Made by a program: the position numbers and the translations under genes
Notes under the pieces: model-generated
What the model saw: the letters and a program-made list of their open reading frames with translations, nothing else
Databases searched by the model: none
Told to the model about the DNA's origin: nothing
Source: Sipunculus nudus
Taxonomy: Eukaryota > Annelida > Sipuncula > Golfingiida > Sipunculidae
Length of the DNA stretch: 64,000 bases
Direction: 5' to 3'
NCBI GenBank assembly: GCA_026874595.1
Contig: CM049311.1
Span: 39,871,676-39,935,675 of the forward strand
Shown: piece after piece, positions 38,403 to 49,545 of the stretch
Layout of the letters: every line of letters starts with the position of its first letter
How positions within the stretch are numbered: position 1 is the stretch's first letter

Positions 38403-38820
38403 GGATATTATGGGATTGTACACTTGAAATATTAATGATGACTTGATGAGTTCAACCAATTTGATAAGTTCAATTCTGCACAACAACAAAAAAGAACTTT
38501 TATATTTTATTGTTTTATACTTACTTAATATGTGGTTCAAAATCTGGAATTTAATGTATATATTAATTATACAGAATGCTTGCATGAACACTGGTTGTAG
38601 TCATTTATGCTACTCATAAAAAGTTTATTTTGGACATCAGTCTCAAAGTGAGCACCATTGTTCATTTTGGTAGGCCATCACCTTAAAATTCATAACTTAA
38701 AAATAAAACATTCACCTTAACACCACATCTCACATATACACAAACTTGCTGCAGTTTGTGGTGTATTGTTTTAATTTGACTTTGGAAGATTTTTATATGC
38801 ATGGAGCATTAACAGTAACT
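38403..38820. other. AT-rich sequence, no gene seen
   Basis: Nothing recognised between the 63-bp satellite and the GC-richer block that follows. Confidence 0.4.
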
Positions 38821-39430
38821 GTTCATAATAGGAGGCAATTCAGCTGGTGAAGTGACACTGAAGTGTGCCGGTAAATACAGTGGTGTACTCCACAGGTGGA
38901 ACTGGCTAATTACAGAGCAGTAGGGAAGAGGGGAAACTTAATAGTACAAGAGGACACCATTTACCTGCTTCAGAGTGATTTATATATCTACAAACCTGCA
39001 AGAAATGATTGTCTATTACACTGCTTGAACACTCTTTAATGTGCCATATGAATCGAGTGTGAAGCCTAGCTCCCAGGGAATAAACGACTGGCCCACTCCT
39101 AATTTACCTGAGTACCTTTTTCAGTAGTTCTTCTCTTTCAAAGATAAACAGGGTCTCTAGTTACCTGTGAAACCAACACCTTTGCTGAGGAATAATACAT
39201 CAAAGGGGTCCAACAAGGGCAGTATTTATGTAAGTAGGGTCTGTCTGTGTTCCATTCAGCCGCTGGGCTCACCTTTCCCGGGTGTCACATGGCAGCGTTG
39301 GGTCTCAGCTGTCAGCGGCCAGCCAAGGATGGGAGGGCTTTGTGTCACCAGATTACTTGCTGGAGTTTCACATTTAAAGTTCATGCAAACATACCACCAG
39401 CACAAACTGTGTTTTGTATAAGGTAACTTA
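38821..39430. other. Unique, GC-richer block; candidate conserved non-coding sequence
   Basis: Repeat-free, balanced-composition sequence just upstream of the SOBP exons. It contains no long frame with splice signals and matches no repeat family in the window. Its contrast with the surrounding AT-rich repeats makes it a candidate regulatory or conserved element of the SOBP locus; this is inference only. Confidence 0.25.
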
Positions 39431-39946
39431 CTTTGCAAACAGAAATAGGTTTGATGTTACATGTGTGGTACTTTGTGGCTGCAAGTACAAGGGCTCCCTA
39501 AAGGCTTATCACATATTTTCTTCAATAACATTTAATGGGTTTAACTGCAGATTGTATCACCTAGTTCTTAAATACAGATCCTGTTTACATGTTCAAACCT
39601 GACTGTAGTTGTGACAAATGTTTGCAGGGGTAACATATTTTTTGTAGAACTATAGAAATAAAGCATGTATGTATGTTTTTGTTGGTTTGTCTTTGATAAT
39701 AATTTTTTTTTCCATAAAAAGTATTTTTTTATAAATTTTTATAAAAGTTTGATAATCTTAAAGGCCATTGCAGTTCAAACAACACTAAGCCCGACTAGAG
39801 TGACAGTTTTGTAAATTGTTTTTGTCATTCAGTTAGGCTAAAACCTTAAGTTGATGAAATCAAAAAGTGAGATCATGGAAACATGAGAGCAGAAAATCCT
39901 ATAAAACAATACTGATAATCATTGCTTCCAAAATACCATTTAATAC
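39431..39946. other. AT-rich sequence, no gene seen
   Basis: No repeat or exon recognised. Confidence 0.4.
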
Positions 39947-40272
39947 AACTGTTTATGCCATAAAAACTGTTTTGTTATTACACTTATTTTGTCTTTACCA
40001 TTGTTTTTGCCATAACAACTGTTTTGCCATTACTACTGTTTTGTCATTACAGCTGTTTTTGCCATTACAACTGTTTTTGCCATTACAACTTCATTTGCCT
40101 TTACAGCTGTTTTTGCCATTCCAACTGTTTTTGCCATTATAACTGTTTTACCATAACATTGTTTAGCCATTACAACTGTTTATGCCATTTCAACTGTTTT
40201 TCCTTTACAACTGTTTTGCCAATACAACTGTTTTTGTCATCACAAATGTTTTTGCCATTACAACTGTTTTGA
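39947..40272 (+). repeat. 19-bp degenerate tandem repeat
   Basis: The unit is approximately ACTGTTTTTGCCATTACAA, with one- to two-base length changes, for about 16-17 copies. Leu/Phe/Pro-rich and Cys/His-rich open frames over it come from the unit and are not taken as genes. Confidence 0.9.
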
Positions 40273-40860
40273 CTTCAGTGTTTCAGAGCTTTGAGAGACT
40301 TTTTTTACATAATAAAATGAAAAGCCATGTTTTAAAGGTCAGAGATATTGATAAGTAATGCATGGATTGTCCTGAATTTTTGTGTGATCACTTTAATTGC
40401 TTTAGTTCTGATCTGTTTAAGCATGCTCATTAAACATGCACGTCTGCTTCAGCTGAGCATTTTTGGTTATTTAATGAAGTAAAGCTCTCCAAATCTGACT
40501 TAAATATGATTTCATTCCAGTCTTGATACTATAGCCTAATGATATTGTACATTATTCACTGAAACATCAATTTTAATAATTATCAGATTTAGACTTCATG
40601 TATGAACAATTTCAAAAACTTGCAGTTACCTGATGGATCCAGGATAATCAGTTGGTTTTATCTTATTAGAAATATACCCTAGTTATTTATATCATCATAC
40701 AAAGTTTGAAGAAGGTCAACATGTAAGATTCATAATTCAGTAAATTACTTTGTACCATAAAAGTCTTCATCACCTTTTGTTCTTCTTGTGTAACGTTTAA
40801 AACTAGGAATCTGTATTCAAAGAAATGCAGCCTTTGCCATGTTGTGGTCCCTCTTATGGA
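40273..40860. other. AT-rich sequence, no gene seen
   Basis: No repeat family or exon recognised. Confidence 0.4.
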
Positions 40861-41948
40861 CCTTGTTAGACTGGCACGTTTTGACACCATTAAACTTAGA
40901 AACCTGTAACTGAATATCAAGGGGGGTCAATAGGAAATCTCCTTGGAAACCTGAAATTAGGTCACTGTGACATATATCATCTGAACTTGTAAGTACCCCC
41001 CAGAATAATTAAACATTTGATACAAATTTCATAGCTGAAATTACTTTTCTTTTTTTTTCTGATACATGTTTAATGAAAATAAAAATATTCAAATGTGATT
41101 AAAAAAATCAGATCTTAAAGAAAAGTTCTCATTATGAAGTCTGTAATGTTAATATTTGTCATAAGTGTGTTATAGTAATCACCCAGGCTGTCCGTTTATT
41201 CATCTTTCTGTATGTCCATCAGTTTTGTTTCCTGATGATATAACTCCAGTTTGGATTGGCATATCAATTTCAAACTTGAATTATATATGACTCACCTCTA
41301 AAGCAAGGACTCAATTGATTTTGGGGTCATGAGGTCAAAGGTCAAGGTTTCATGACCCATTTATTTAGAAAGATAGTGGATGCATTTTAAGCCAAACTTT
41401 TCAACCCAAATCTTCCTTCTAGCACATATAGGTGATGTGCAATTAGAAGATGAACCAAATTGTTTTTGGAGTCACAAGGTAAGTATCATAGTGGCTATCT
41501 GTCCACATATTTGTTTCTGAATGAAAACATCAGTTGGATTAGCATATTGATTTCAAACCTAATTTATATATGGCCCATCAATAAAGTAAGAACCCTTTTT
41601 ATTTTAGGGTCATGATGTCAAAGGTCAGGGTCACAGGACCCACTTCTTTAAGTCACTTAGTTAAGATACCAATACTTCTACAAATATGTAATCATGAGAG
41701 GCTCCTGTAACTTTCATGTAGCCAATAATAATACACAGGCAACTCCAAATATGTGTATTGTGTACTTTACTTAAACAATGATATACAAAAAAAATTACTG
41801 TTCTCACATAACAATATATTAGGTTTTAACTGAGCTAAAAAGAAAGTCAAAAGTCATCTGAGCTGTAGTCATGGCCCTTTGTCTGTCGGTTAACAGATCT
41901 AAAAATAAAATATACGATATAGAGATGTCCAGAAGTTCACCTACCAAC
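40861..41948 (+). repeat. Decayed R1 fragments
   Basis: TTAGACTGGCACGTTTTGAC and AGAAACCTGTAACTGAATATC match the R1 copy near 19990-20045. Core motifs (TGAGGTCAAAGGTCAAGG at about 41330; TCAAAGGTCAGGGTCACAGG at about 41620) follow. A second degenerate head (AAGTCATCTGAGCTGTAGTC) lies at about 41852-41875. Confidence 0.7.
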
Positions 41949-42260
41949 GGGCTTCTCTGGCTCAGGGGTTACATAGAACACAGGACTCAAAGCTGAGATG
42001 TCACGAGTTGAAAATCTCAGGCAAGTCAGAGAAATTTTTACAGTCTGCCCCCACCCAGGGTCAGCCTTCTGGAGGCTTAATGGGACGGCTGTGCCCCACA
42101 GGTGTGTTTTACTCACAAATGAGTGCATCTTCTGGGGGGTTGTGGGGGGGGGGGGGTCCTTGGTGTTGTGACCCAGCAATGGGGATGATTACACACCCAG
42201 GACCTGCAGGTGGGATAGACACTGGGCAGGGTGACACCAGGATACAAAAATCTTATGATA
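41949..42260 (+). mobile_element. tRNA-derived SINE, copy 2
   Basis: It begins GCTTCTCTGGCTCAGGGG (A-box-like), with ACTCAAAGCTGAGATGTCAC and a degenerate B box GAGTTGAAAATCTC. It continues with GAGGCTTAATGGGACGGC, TTTTACTCACAAATGAGTGC and ACCCAGCAATGGGGATGA, in the same order as the minus-strand copy at 22575-22816. A G13 run (42144-42156) lies in the variable part. Confidence 0.82.
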
Positions 42261-42419
42261 GGTAGTGAAAGCTATGGCCCTATCATGTAGTCCCATTAAC
42301 CAAAATGGACCTCTGCAGATGTACATACTTAGATTAAGAATTAGATAAGAGGTCATAAAAAAATGGAAGCAGTTACCTCCACCAAAAAAAATCTTTAAAA
42401 ACAGTACTCCGAAAAAACC

Positions 42420-43510
42420 TGAAACTGGGGCACTGTGACTTTGTTCCTTCAAGAAACCAAGGTTTTTCGGTAAAACCTGTTACACATCACACTGTTGTTA
42501 ATCTATTCATATTTGATATAACCATTCATGCATACATTTTCTATGTACTTGCCAGAAATTAGGTCAGTATTGCATAAATCTTTCAAGTTATGCGCCCAAA
42601 CATAATGCACTTTGTCAAAATCAGGAAATATATTTACTCACTTAACATGGTTATGTGTTTAGCCAGAGAGCTTATTTCCAACAAATATCTATATTCAACT
42701 TAGCTTTAATTATGTAACAGAAATTAGATAAAAGTTATTAGCATAAATGAAAAATCATTACCTTAAATTTTGCCCAACTTTGAGTTTGGCACATATCTTT
42801 CCTGTATGTACATTTGCTTTTATTTTCACATGATGGACAGATAAGGTTTTAAGCTAATTAAATTGTAAATTTGTAAGGATTTGTGGAAAAGGGTAGCTTT
42901 AATTCAAGTTTTCATACACCATGTCAAATGTGTTTTACATCAAGTTAACCCAGGCCGGTGGTCTACATCGAGAGATGCAGCCCTCACCTGTGTTATTAAA
43001 TTGCTTCATACCAGGCATCTCCCTTAACTCAGCTTTGCTAGGCTTCCCTCTGCCCTGCCCTCCCCCCCCCCCCCCTGACAGGATGCATAAACTTGATGAA
43101 TATTATAATTTTCTATATTTAATTCATTCTTATTGTAAACTTTGGATTTTATAGCTTCATTTTAAACTTAAGTAAAGTAAAACTGTTTTGATTTTGGGGT
43201 CCACAGGTTAAAGATTAAGGTCACAGGACATATATTATAAAAAGATTGTGGATGCATTGTGAATCAAAATTTTTAATCCCACACCTTGGAAGAAATCTAT
43301 TGATTTTGAGGATACCTGGTCAGAGGTCACTGACCCCACTTTTTTAAAAGATTGTTATGATAATCTAAATGCTGGAAGTTCCAGGACAGCAAGTGTTCAG
43401 ATTTCTGGTCACAAGCTCAATGGTTAAGGTCACAGGTATAACATTTTGAAAAAGCTCATAAAAATATCCTTATTGACTATTCAGCTGAGCCTTGAGACCC
43501 CTGGGTACAT
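42420..43510 (+). repeat. R1a interior and R1 core/tail fragments
   Basis: 42540-42840 matches the R1a interior (CCAGAAATTAGGTCAGTATT; GCCCAAACATAATGCACTTT; AAATTTTGCCCAACTTTGAG). A C14 run lies at 43062-43075. 43180-43450 carries R1-core-like GTCACAGG units. A degenerate R1 tail (TTCAGCTGAGCCTTGAGACC, CCTGGGTACA) lies at about 43480-43508, about 55 bp before the SOBP exon. Confidence 0.65.
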
Positions 43511-43562
43511 AGTATCCATTATATATGGCTCTGTATATCATGTAAAAAAATTTTCCTTGTAG

Positions 43563-43734
43563 GACTTTGCTGAGAATACAATGAACGAGCTGCTAGGATG
43601 GTATGGTTATGACAAAGTGGACCGGGAAGATACAGAGAACTTGAACCTTGAGAGCTATTCCAAGCAGCCAGACAGGATGGATTCAGAGTCTGATCTGGAT
43701 GAATTTGATGAAAAATCATCCAAAGCAAGGACAG
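43563..43734 (+). CDS. SOBP: Sine oculis-binding protein homolog, internal exon A
   Basis: This exon follows a TTTTCCTTGTAG acceptor and ends before GTAAAG. It is 172 bases, entering in phase 0 and leaving one base over. The 57 codons start [19 protein letters not shown], then an acidic, polar stretch ([13 protein letters not shown], then [11 protein letters not shown]). From memory, [18 protein letters not shown] is the conserved N-terminal block of SOBP (Drosophila sobp; vertebrate SOBP), a nuclear protein with FCS-type zinc fingers that binds SIX-family (sine oculis) homeoproteins. The block precedes the zinc fingers, so only the N-terminal region is encoded here. A first exon carrying the start and the basic segment before this block was not found. 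Confidence is high for exon and family, moderate that the gene is intact. Confidence 0.9.
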
Positions 43735-45178
43735 GTAAAGTTATTTGTAAGTTTCCACAAATGTAACGCAAACCTGCATGAATTTGTTAAAAAGTAACTA
43801 TTGAAAAGAAAAAATGAGATGATCCTTCAAAATGATTATATATTAATGTACTGGGATGATTTAGTCCATGTACACAATGAGGTTTAAACTTACTTATACA
43901 GTCAGAATTACAGCAGGTAACAGTTAAAGTTAAAATGAGTGCAGGTAACAAAGTAAACTCAGATAAGTGAATGATAGCATGACCTAGTGAATGACGGGAG
44001 AAAGCAGGTATGAGGCATTTCATGACTGACAGGAAGGGGCAAACAAGATCCATATAAATGACTGACAGGAGGAAGTAGTCAAGATTATCTACATGACTGA
44101 CAGGGAGAAGCAGACAAGGCCCATCTACATCACCTACATGAGGAAGCAGACAAGAAAATCAACATGACTTACAGGTGGAAGCAGACAAGATCCATCTACA
44201 TGACTCATAGGAGGAAGCAGACAAGATCCATCTACATCACTGACAGTGAGCAGACAAGATCCATCTACATCACTGACAGGAGGAAGCAGAAAAGATATAT
44301 CTACATCACTTACATGAGGAAGCAGACAAGATATTCAACATGACTTACAGGAGGAAGCAGACAAGATCCATCTACATCACTGACAGGAGGAAGCAGACAA
44401 GATCCATCTGCATCACTGACAGGAGGAAGCAGACAAGACCAATTTGCATCACTGACAGGAGGCAGCAGACAAGATCCATTTACATGACTGACAGGAGGAA
44501 GCAGACAAGATCCATCTACATCACTGACAGGAGGAAGCAGACAACTTCCATCTACATCACTGACAGGAGGAAGCAGACAAGATCCATCTATATCACTGAC
44601 AGGAGGAGGCAGACAAGATCCATCTACATCTCTGACACAAGGAAGCAGACAAGATCCATCTGCATGACTGACAGGAGGCAGCAGACAAGATCCTTCTACA
44701 CAACTGACAGGAGGAAGCAGACAAGATCCATCTACATGACTGACATGAGGAAGCAGACAAGATCCATCTACATCACAGACATGAGGAAGCAGACAAGATC
44801 CATCTACATCACAGACATGAGGAAGCAGACAAGATCCATCTACATCACAGACAGGAGGAAGCAGACAAGCTTCATCTACATCACTGACAGGAGGAAGCAG
44901 ACAAGATCCATCTACATCACAGACATGAGGAAGCAGACAAGATCCATCTACATCACTGACAGGAGGAAGCAGTCGAGATGTACATGATTGAGAAGATCCA
45001 TCTAGAACAATGAGACTGTTATGTGGAAGCAGAGAGAAAAGACCAGTGGAGTATTTTTCAAGGTTTTAAATGTGTGTAAATATTTAAGAAATAGAAAATA
45101 GATGTGTTAAAGACATGTTAAAAATTTCTTGTGGTCATTGTACTGCTATGATATCTTATATAATTAATTTCTGTTCAG
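43735..45178 (+). other. SOBP intron between exons A and B
   Basis: This is a GT...AG intron of 1444 bases, from GTAAAG to TAATTTCTGTTCAG. Reading through the donor reaches a TAA at 43764, so retention would truncate the protein. Two thirds of the intron is the 36-bp minisatellite. Splicing across it joins a single G to GT, giving Gly, and keeps the frame. Confidence 0.85.
44035..44990 (+). repeat. 36-bp minisatellite in SOBP intron, about 26 copies
   Basis: The unit is 36 bp (GACAGGAGGAAGCAGACAAG, ATCCATCTACATCACT). It is degenerate at the left and regular from about 44280. Because 36 is divisible by three and the unit lacks a stop in one frame, there is a 215-codon open frame (44340-44987) translating to repeats of about RRKQTRSIYITD. 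It is flanked by an ordinary intron, not by splice sites of its own that I can see, so I treat it as non-coding. Confidence 0.93.
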
Positions 45179-45277
45179 GTGGACAACAGCGGTTCTTGTC
45201 TCAGCACAAGAACATCATCACAGCCCTTAATCAAGGCCAGTCACTGAGTCCTTTGGCCAGCAGCTCTGATCTGGATG
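45179..45277 (+). CDS. SOBP: Sine oculis-binding protein homolog, internal exon B
   Basis: The exon follows TTAATTTCTGTTCAG and ends GATG before GTGAGTATT. It is 99 bases and phase 1 at both ends, so skipping it would keep the frame. With the leftover G from exon A it reads GGQQRFLSQHKNIITALNQG, then QSLSPLASSSDLD. I do not recognise a domain in it. In SOBP a low-complexity Ser/Pro-rich linker follows the N-terminal block, and this fits that position. Its last 55 bases plus donor are the source or a copy of the 83-bp array that follows. Good frame continuity and strong splice consensus support it. The next coding exon was not found in the remaining 18.7 kb. Confidence 0.8.
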
Positions 45278-46030
45278 GTGAGTATTATGTACATACTTTA
45301 TCATGGCCCTTAATCAAGGCCAGTCACTGAGTCCTGGGGCCAGCAGCTCTGATCTGGATGGTGAGTCAAGGCCCATCACTTAGCCCATTGGCCAGCAGCT
45401 CTGATCTGGATGGTGAGTATTATGTACATACCTTATCATGGCCCTTAATCAAGGCCAGTCACTGAGTCCTGGGGCCAGCAGCTCTGATCTGGATGGTGAG
45501 TATTATGTACATACCTTATCATGGCCGTTAATCAAGGCCAGTCACTGAGTCCTAGGGACAGTAGCTCTGATCTGGATGGTGAGTATTATGTACATACCAC
45601 CTTATCATGGCCCTTAATCAAGGCCATTTACTGAGTCCTGGGGCCAGCAGCTCTGATCTGGATGGTGAGTGTAATGTACATACCTCATCATGGCCCTTAA
45701 TCAAGGCCAGTCACTGAGCCCTTTGGCCAGCAGCTCTGATCTGGATGGTGATTATAATGTACATACCACATCAAGAGCCTTTATCAAGGCCAGTCACTGA
45801 GTCCTGGGGCCAGCACCTCTGATCTGGATTGTGAGTATTATGTACATACCTCATCACAGCCCTTTATCAAGGCCAGTCACTGAGTTCTGGGGCCAATAGC
45901 TCTGGTCTGGATGGTGAGTATTATATACATACGTCATCATGACCCTTTATCTAGGTCAGGCACTGAGTCCTGGAGTCAGCAGCTCTGATCTAGATGGTGA
46001 GTATTATGTACATACCTCATCACAGCCCAT
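45223..46030 (+). repeat. 83-bp tandem repeat containing exon end and splice donor
   Basis: The exon-B 3' end (CCCTTAATCAAGGCCAGTCA ... CTGATCTGGATG), its donor and 28 intron bases are repeated. The marker CTGGATGGTGAG begins at 45271 (real exon), 45354, 45406, 45489, 45572, 45658, 45741, 45824, 45907 and 45990. Most steps are 83 bp, one is 52 (an internal deletion) and one is 86. Most copies keep GTGAGT; 45741 has GTGATT, and 45824 has T before GT. Copies lack the acceptor. Read-through of the first donor meets TGA at 45328-45330. Confidence 0.93.
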
Positions 46031-47350
46031 GATCAAGGTCACATGATGTTGGTTGTTTGTTTTAGCGAACCTGTGAGCTTATGTGATGGTGTGGCCACGT
46101 CCATTTTTTAACCCATACTATCAAACAAAAACGGCAGAAAATAGCATCACCAGATATTATGCAAAATATAAGTCATCTATAAAACTCTCGGATTTTGCTT
46201 ATTTTTTTGCTATCTGCTTTTACTTGGATATTATAGAGAAAAAACTAAAAAAAAACTTTAAAAATCTTCTTCTGCGAAACTGTCCAGCCAAATTGTTAAA
46301 TTTTCACAGAAATAATCCTTGAAACAATCTTTCTCAAGTTTATTCGAAAGGTTCCAGTTCGGAGAATTTTGGCCGAGTTAAAGGAAGCTGTACTTGGTCA
46401 TTTGGCTAAAAAAGGATGCTAAAAATTACAGTATCAGAAACGGCTTGAGCTATCATCACCAAATTTTATGCAAATGTTGATCACATGAGTCTGATTTGAA
46501 ATTGAGTTATTGGTGGAGCCACATGCATCAACAATTTTTATACGGGGGTCATCAGTAATAAGCTCATTAACCAATAAATTTTCTCAGGAATAGCAGGAGC
46601 TAGCATCCCCAAATTTTATGCAAAACTCTGTCACATGTATATCAAATGTTGTGGAATTGAGCTTTTTATGGCACAACCTGCATCAACTTAAATTTTACAT
46701 GGGAAAAGCTTGAAAACCTTTGAAAATCTTATTCTCTGAAATCATTCAGCCAAATTGTTCAATATTTAACAGAAATGATCCAAGAGCAAGCTCTCTCAAG
46801 TGTGTTCAAATCATTTGGGTTTGATGAATTTTGACTGAGTTACAGGAATATAAACTTAGTCATTTGGCCGTGTAAGCATACTCACAAATCAATCTCAGAA
46901 ACAACAGGAGCTAGCATCACCAAGTTTTATGGAAATGTTGGTCAGATGACTCACATTTCAAATTGAGGTTTTTGTGGCGCCACCTACTTTGACCTGTTTT
47001 TTATGGGCAAAAACTTTGTATTTTTTGCAACTTTTAGCTTAAAAATGTTTTATGATGAAACTGTCAAGCTGAATGGTTTAATTTTTCACAAGAATTATCC
47101 TAGGATAGGGTTCTATCTATTTTATAAGAAAAGATTAGGTTTACTGATTTTGGAAGATTCATAGAAAGCTGAATTTGATCTTGTAGCAATTTGTGAGGCT
47201 ATTTCAGCTGTGGGCTGCAATAGTCTTCTTCTGCAAAACTATTGTTTCAATTTCTGTAACATTGCACAGAAATTATTCTTAGGTGGCCTTTTTTCAAGTT
47301 AACCTGAATGATTTTTGGCAGAATTATTGGACCTTGAACAATGAAAGGGC
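46031..47350. repeat. Degenerate dispersed repeat (CATCACCAAATTTTATGCAAA units)
   Basis: Blocks recur about every 170-310 bp: AGCATCACCAGATATTATGC (about 46142), TATCATCACCAAATTTTATG (about 46451), AGCATCCCCAAATTTTATGC (about 46602) and AGCATCACCAAGTTTTATGG (about 46912). Each is followed by a Cys/His-free AT-rich stretch and a GGTGGAGCCACATGCATCA or TGTGGCGCCACCT element. This is an old internally repeated element with no clear ends. Confidence 0.7.
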
Positions 47351-47639
47351 TGTGAGACACTTTGGTAAACAAAGCTAGTAGATTTATTATATTAACAAAC
47401 TGAGCGCTTTTAGAATATAAGCAGAGCTTTACAGGCAACATAAATAATTGGTTCAATATCCAGCATATGTGTAAGAAAGATCCATGGATAAAATATATCT
47501 GTATCCTGATTTGCTTTCAATAGGCATCTGTTTTTATTCTAAGCATTCTGATAAAAAAATTTTATGAATATGACAGCTGGAAAAAAGCATTGTAGCCAAA
47601 GTCTTTCAGTGTATGTAAACAGATTAACTTACAGGCCAA

Positions 47640-48250
47640 GATTGTATCTGTATCTATAAAAAGCTTGGCAGCCTGCCACCTATTTCAGATTTGGCAACAG
47701 GCCAAGTTTCAGTCTGTATCTATTATAGCTTTGGCAGTCTGCCAACTGTATCAGATTAGGCAATAGGTCAAGAGTTTAGTCAGTACAGCCAAGTGCAGGT
47801 CAAGAGTTCACTCAGTGCAGTAGCTGCAGCTGGCAATTTGTTTCTGTACACTCGGGGCATCTGCCTGACTTAGCTGAGCTTTGTCAGTCCAGTGTTCCTG
47901 ACTCAAGAGAAGTTTATTGTATATGCCTACAGTTTTGACATGTCCATGCATCTTTGATGGCTCTCTGGTACACTGGTGTCACCACACACAATGATTTTTT
48001 GCAGTGTATTAGTGTATGTACCTTTTTATTTCTCAGGAGGGATTTGATATATATCATCCTGAAATTAGGCATATTTATAAATTTCGATAGTTTTGTTGTT
48101 TATAGGACTTGTGGCACCACCTACAATTGTTTTGGGTTATACATCTGTGCACTTAGCTCAGAGTGCTTTGAAGTAGCTGCCTGAAATTTTACATGTACAT
48201 ACATCATTCATGACTCATACACTAGACTGGTGGAGGCAACTATAATTCTC
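47640..48250 (+). repeat. Dispersed repeat with CTTTGGCAGTCTGCCA blocks, right copy
   Basis: The order of blocks matches the left copy at 640-1737: TAGCTTTGGCAGTCTGCC, then CAGGTCAAGAGTTCACTCAG, then TGCAGTAGCTGCAGCTGGCA, then GTGGCACCACCTACAATTG. It begins near TTGTATCTGTATC, resembling the head start shared by R2 and R3, so it may belong to the same broad class. No MITE is present in this copy. Confidence 0.75.
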
Positions 48251-48526
48251 TTTAGTTCAGCTGACTATAAGTCAATTCAGCTATGGTTTCATCTAATGTC
48301 CCAAAAAATCTGGTGTGTTTACTGATTATGACTGGTGTCCTCAGTTCCTGAACACTGGTGGTGCTACATGTATTTTTTTCTTTTTTTTTATGCATTTTTT
48401 TCTTTTTTATCCTCTTAAACATTTTAGTCAGGGGCTTTTGTCTAGATTGACTTTTCACAGTGGGAGGGGGAATTTGTTCTTACCCCTGTTTACAGTGATT
48501 GCTCATGCAGTTTACATTTGAAATAT

Positions 48527-48558
<32 letters not shown>

Positions 48559-48690
48559 AGAATGAGCATTAAAATACCCAAACATAAAGGCTCCTGTACT
48601 CTTTTATTTTCATTCTGTGGGATTTTGTTGTTCAAGATTAATTCCAGTGGTGTTTGTCTGTGGATGCCTTGCCTTCTAAATTTTGTAGCA
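48251..48690 (+). repeat. R1 head relic and (TA)n tract
   Basis: TTTAGTTCAGCTGACTATAA with GTCAATTCAGCTATGG at 48253-48290 is an R1-type head. CTGAACACTGGTGGTGC follows as in R1 interiors. A short (TA)n tract lies at about 48527-48550. Confidence 0.65.
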
Positions 48691-49445
48691 TAAACTCAGT
48701 GAAGGTGACTTTGAGGAGACAGCATTATTATGAGTGGTTGTGCCTGTTTTAGAAATTCCTCTCATCGAAATAAGCAAGGGGAACTTGTAGTTAGTTGTAA
48801 ATGGCAAGACGATTAGACCAACCAAACAAGTGCAACCAGAGCTTTATAGATCCATGTGACTGGCTTGAAAGGGATGAGTGTGAAATTACAGGAGGAAGTA
48901 GCTGGACAGGGGCCAACGGGGCACCCACCAGTCTAATAGGTTACCAGATATGTCACAATCCTCCCAGGTCCGTCCTGGCCAGGTTTTTCTGGGACAGTTG
49001 ATCCGCCCTTGCTTCCCTGATGATAAGTTTATAAAGAGGTCAGGTTTCAGCAGTGGGGCCAGATTGGTGTATTGATATATTCACATGAGTGGCCTGCCAC
49101 ATGATTATTTGTCTGCAAAACTGTCATGTCGGCAGAATGAAGGATGGTTAAATCAATGGCGGTGTCTGATTTCAGCCGTTTCCTCTCTCAGGGTGGCTTG
49201 GTTTCCTCAATGTGCCTGTGCCCCATGTATTCAGCAAATAAATATGCCATGGGTTTCCATACTGTGTCGCTGCCCATGGCTACACAAACTCCATGCCCAT
49301 ACTGACATTTATTGGACCAGGAATACAATTTCCTTTTAGCTAGAGCTTGTTATCTCATGTGTGATCAGATGAGCTGCACCAGGCTGCCTCTCTTAACATC
49401 TTTGGTCACCAAATCACGGGGCTACCTGCCTTATGTTTTAAGCCA
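48691..49445. other. Unique, GC-richer block in SOBP intron; candidate conserved non-coding sequence
   Basis: The sequence is repeat-free and compositionally balanced, with a 66-codon open frame (48801-49001) that matches no family I know and has no flanking splice pair that I would defend. It stands out from the surrounding repeats in the same way as 31990-33090 and 38821-39430. Possible identities are a regulatory element or a diverged exon; neither is shown. Confidence 0.25.
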
Positions 49446-49545
49446 GAGGTTTAATTCATTTAGAGAATTTTGTGTTTTGTAAGTAATAGGCATATTTAAA
49501 ATAAATGTTCAGTATTTGAAAAGTGGGCTTATCTAACTGTCCTTC

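Noticed and set aside
39867-40272. Leu/Phe/Pro-rich or Cys/His-rich open frames
   Set aside because: They come from the 19-bp tandem repeat; Cys/His spacing follows the DNA unit, not a zinc-finger pattern.
45279-46030. Duplicated exon B copies as extra coding exons
   Set aside because: The copies carry the exon end and donor but no acceptor or pyrimidine tract, and read-through gives a stop; they are duplicate donors, not exons.
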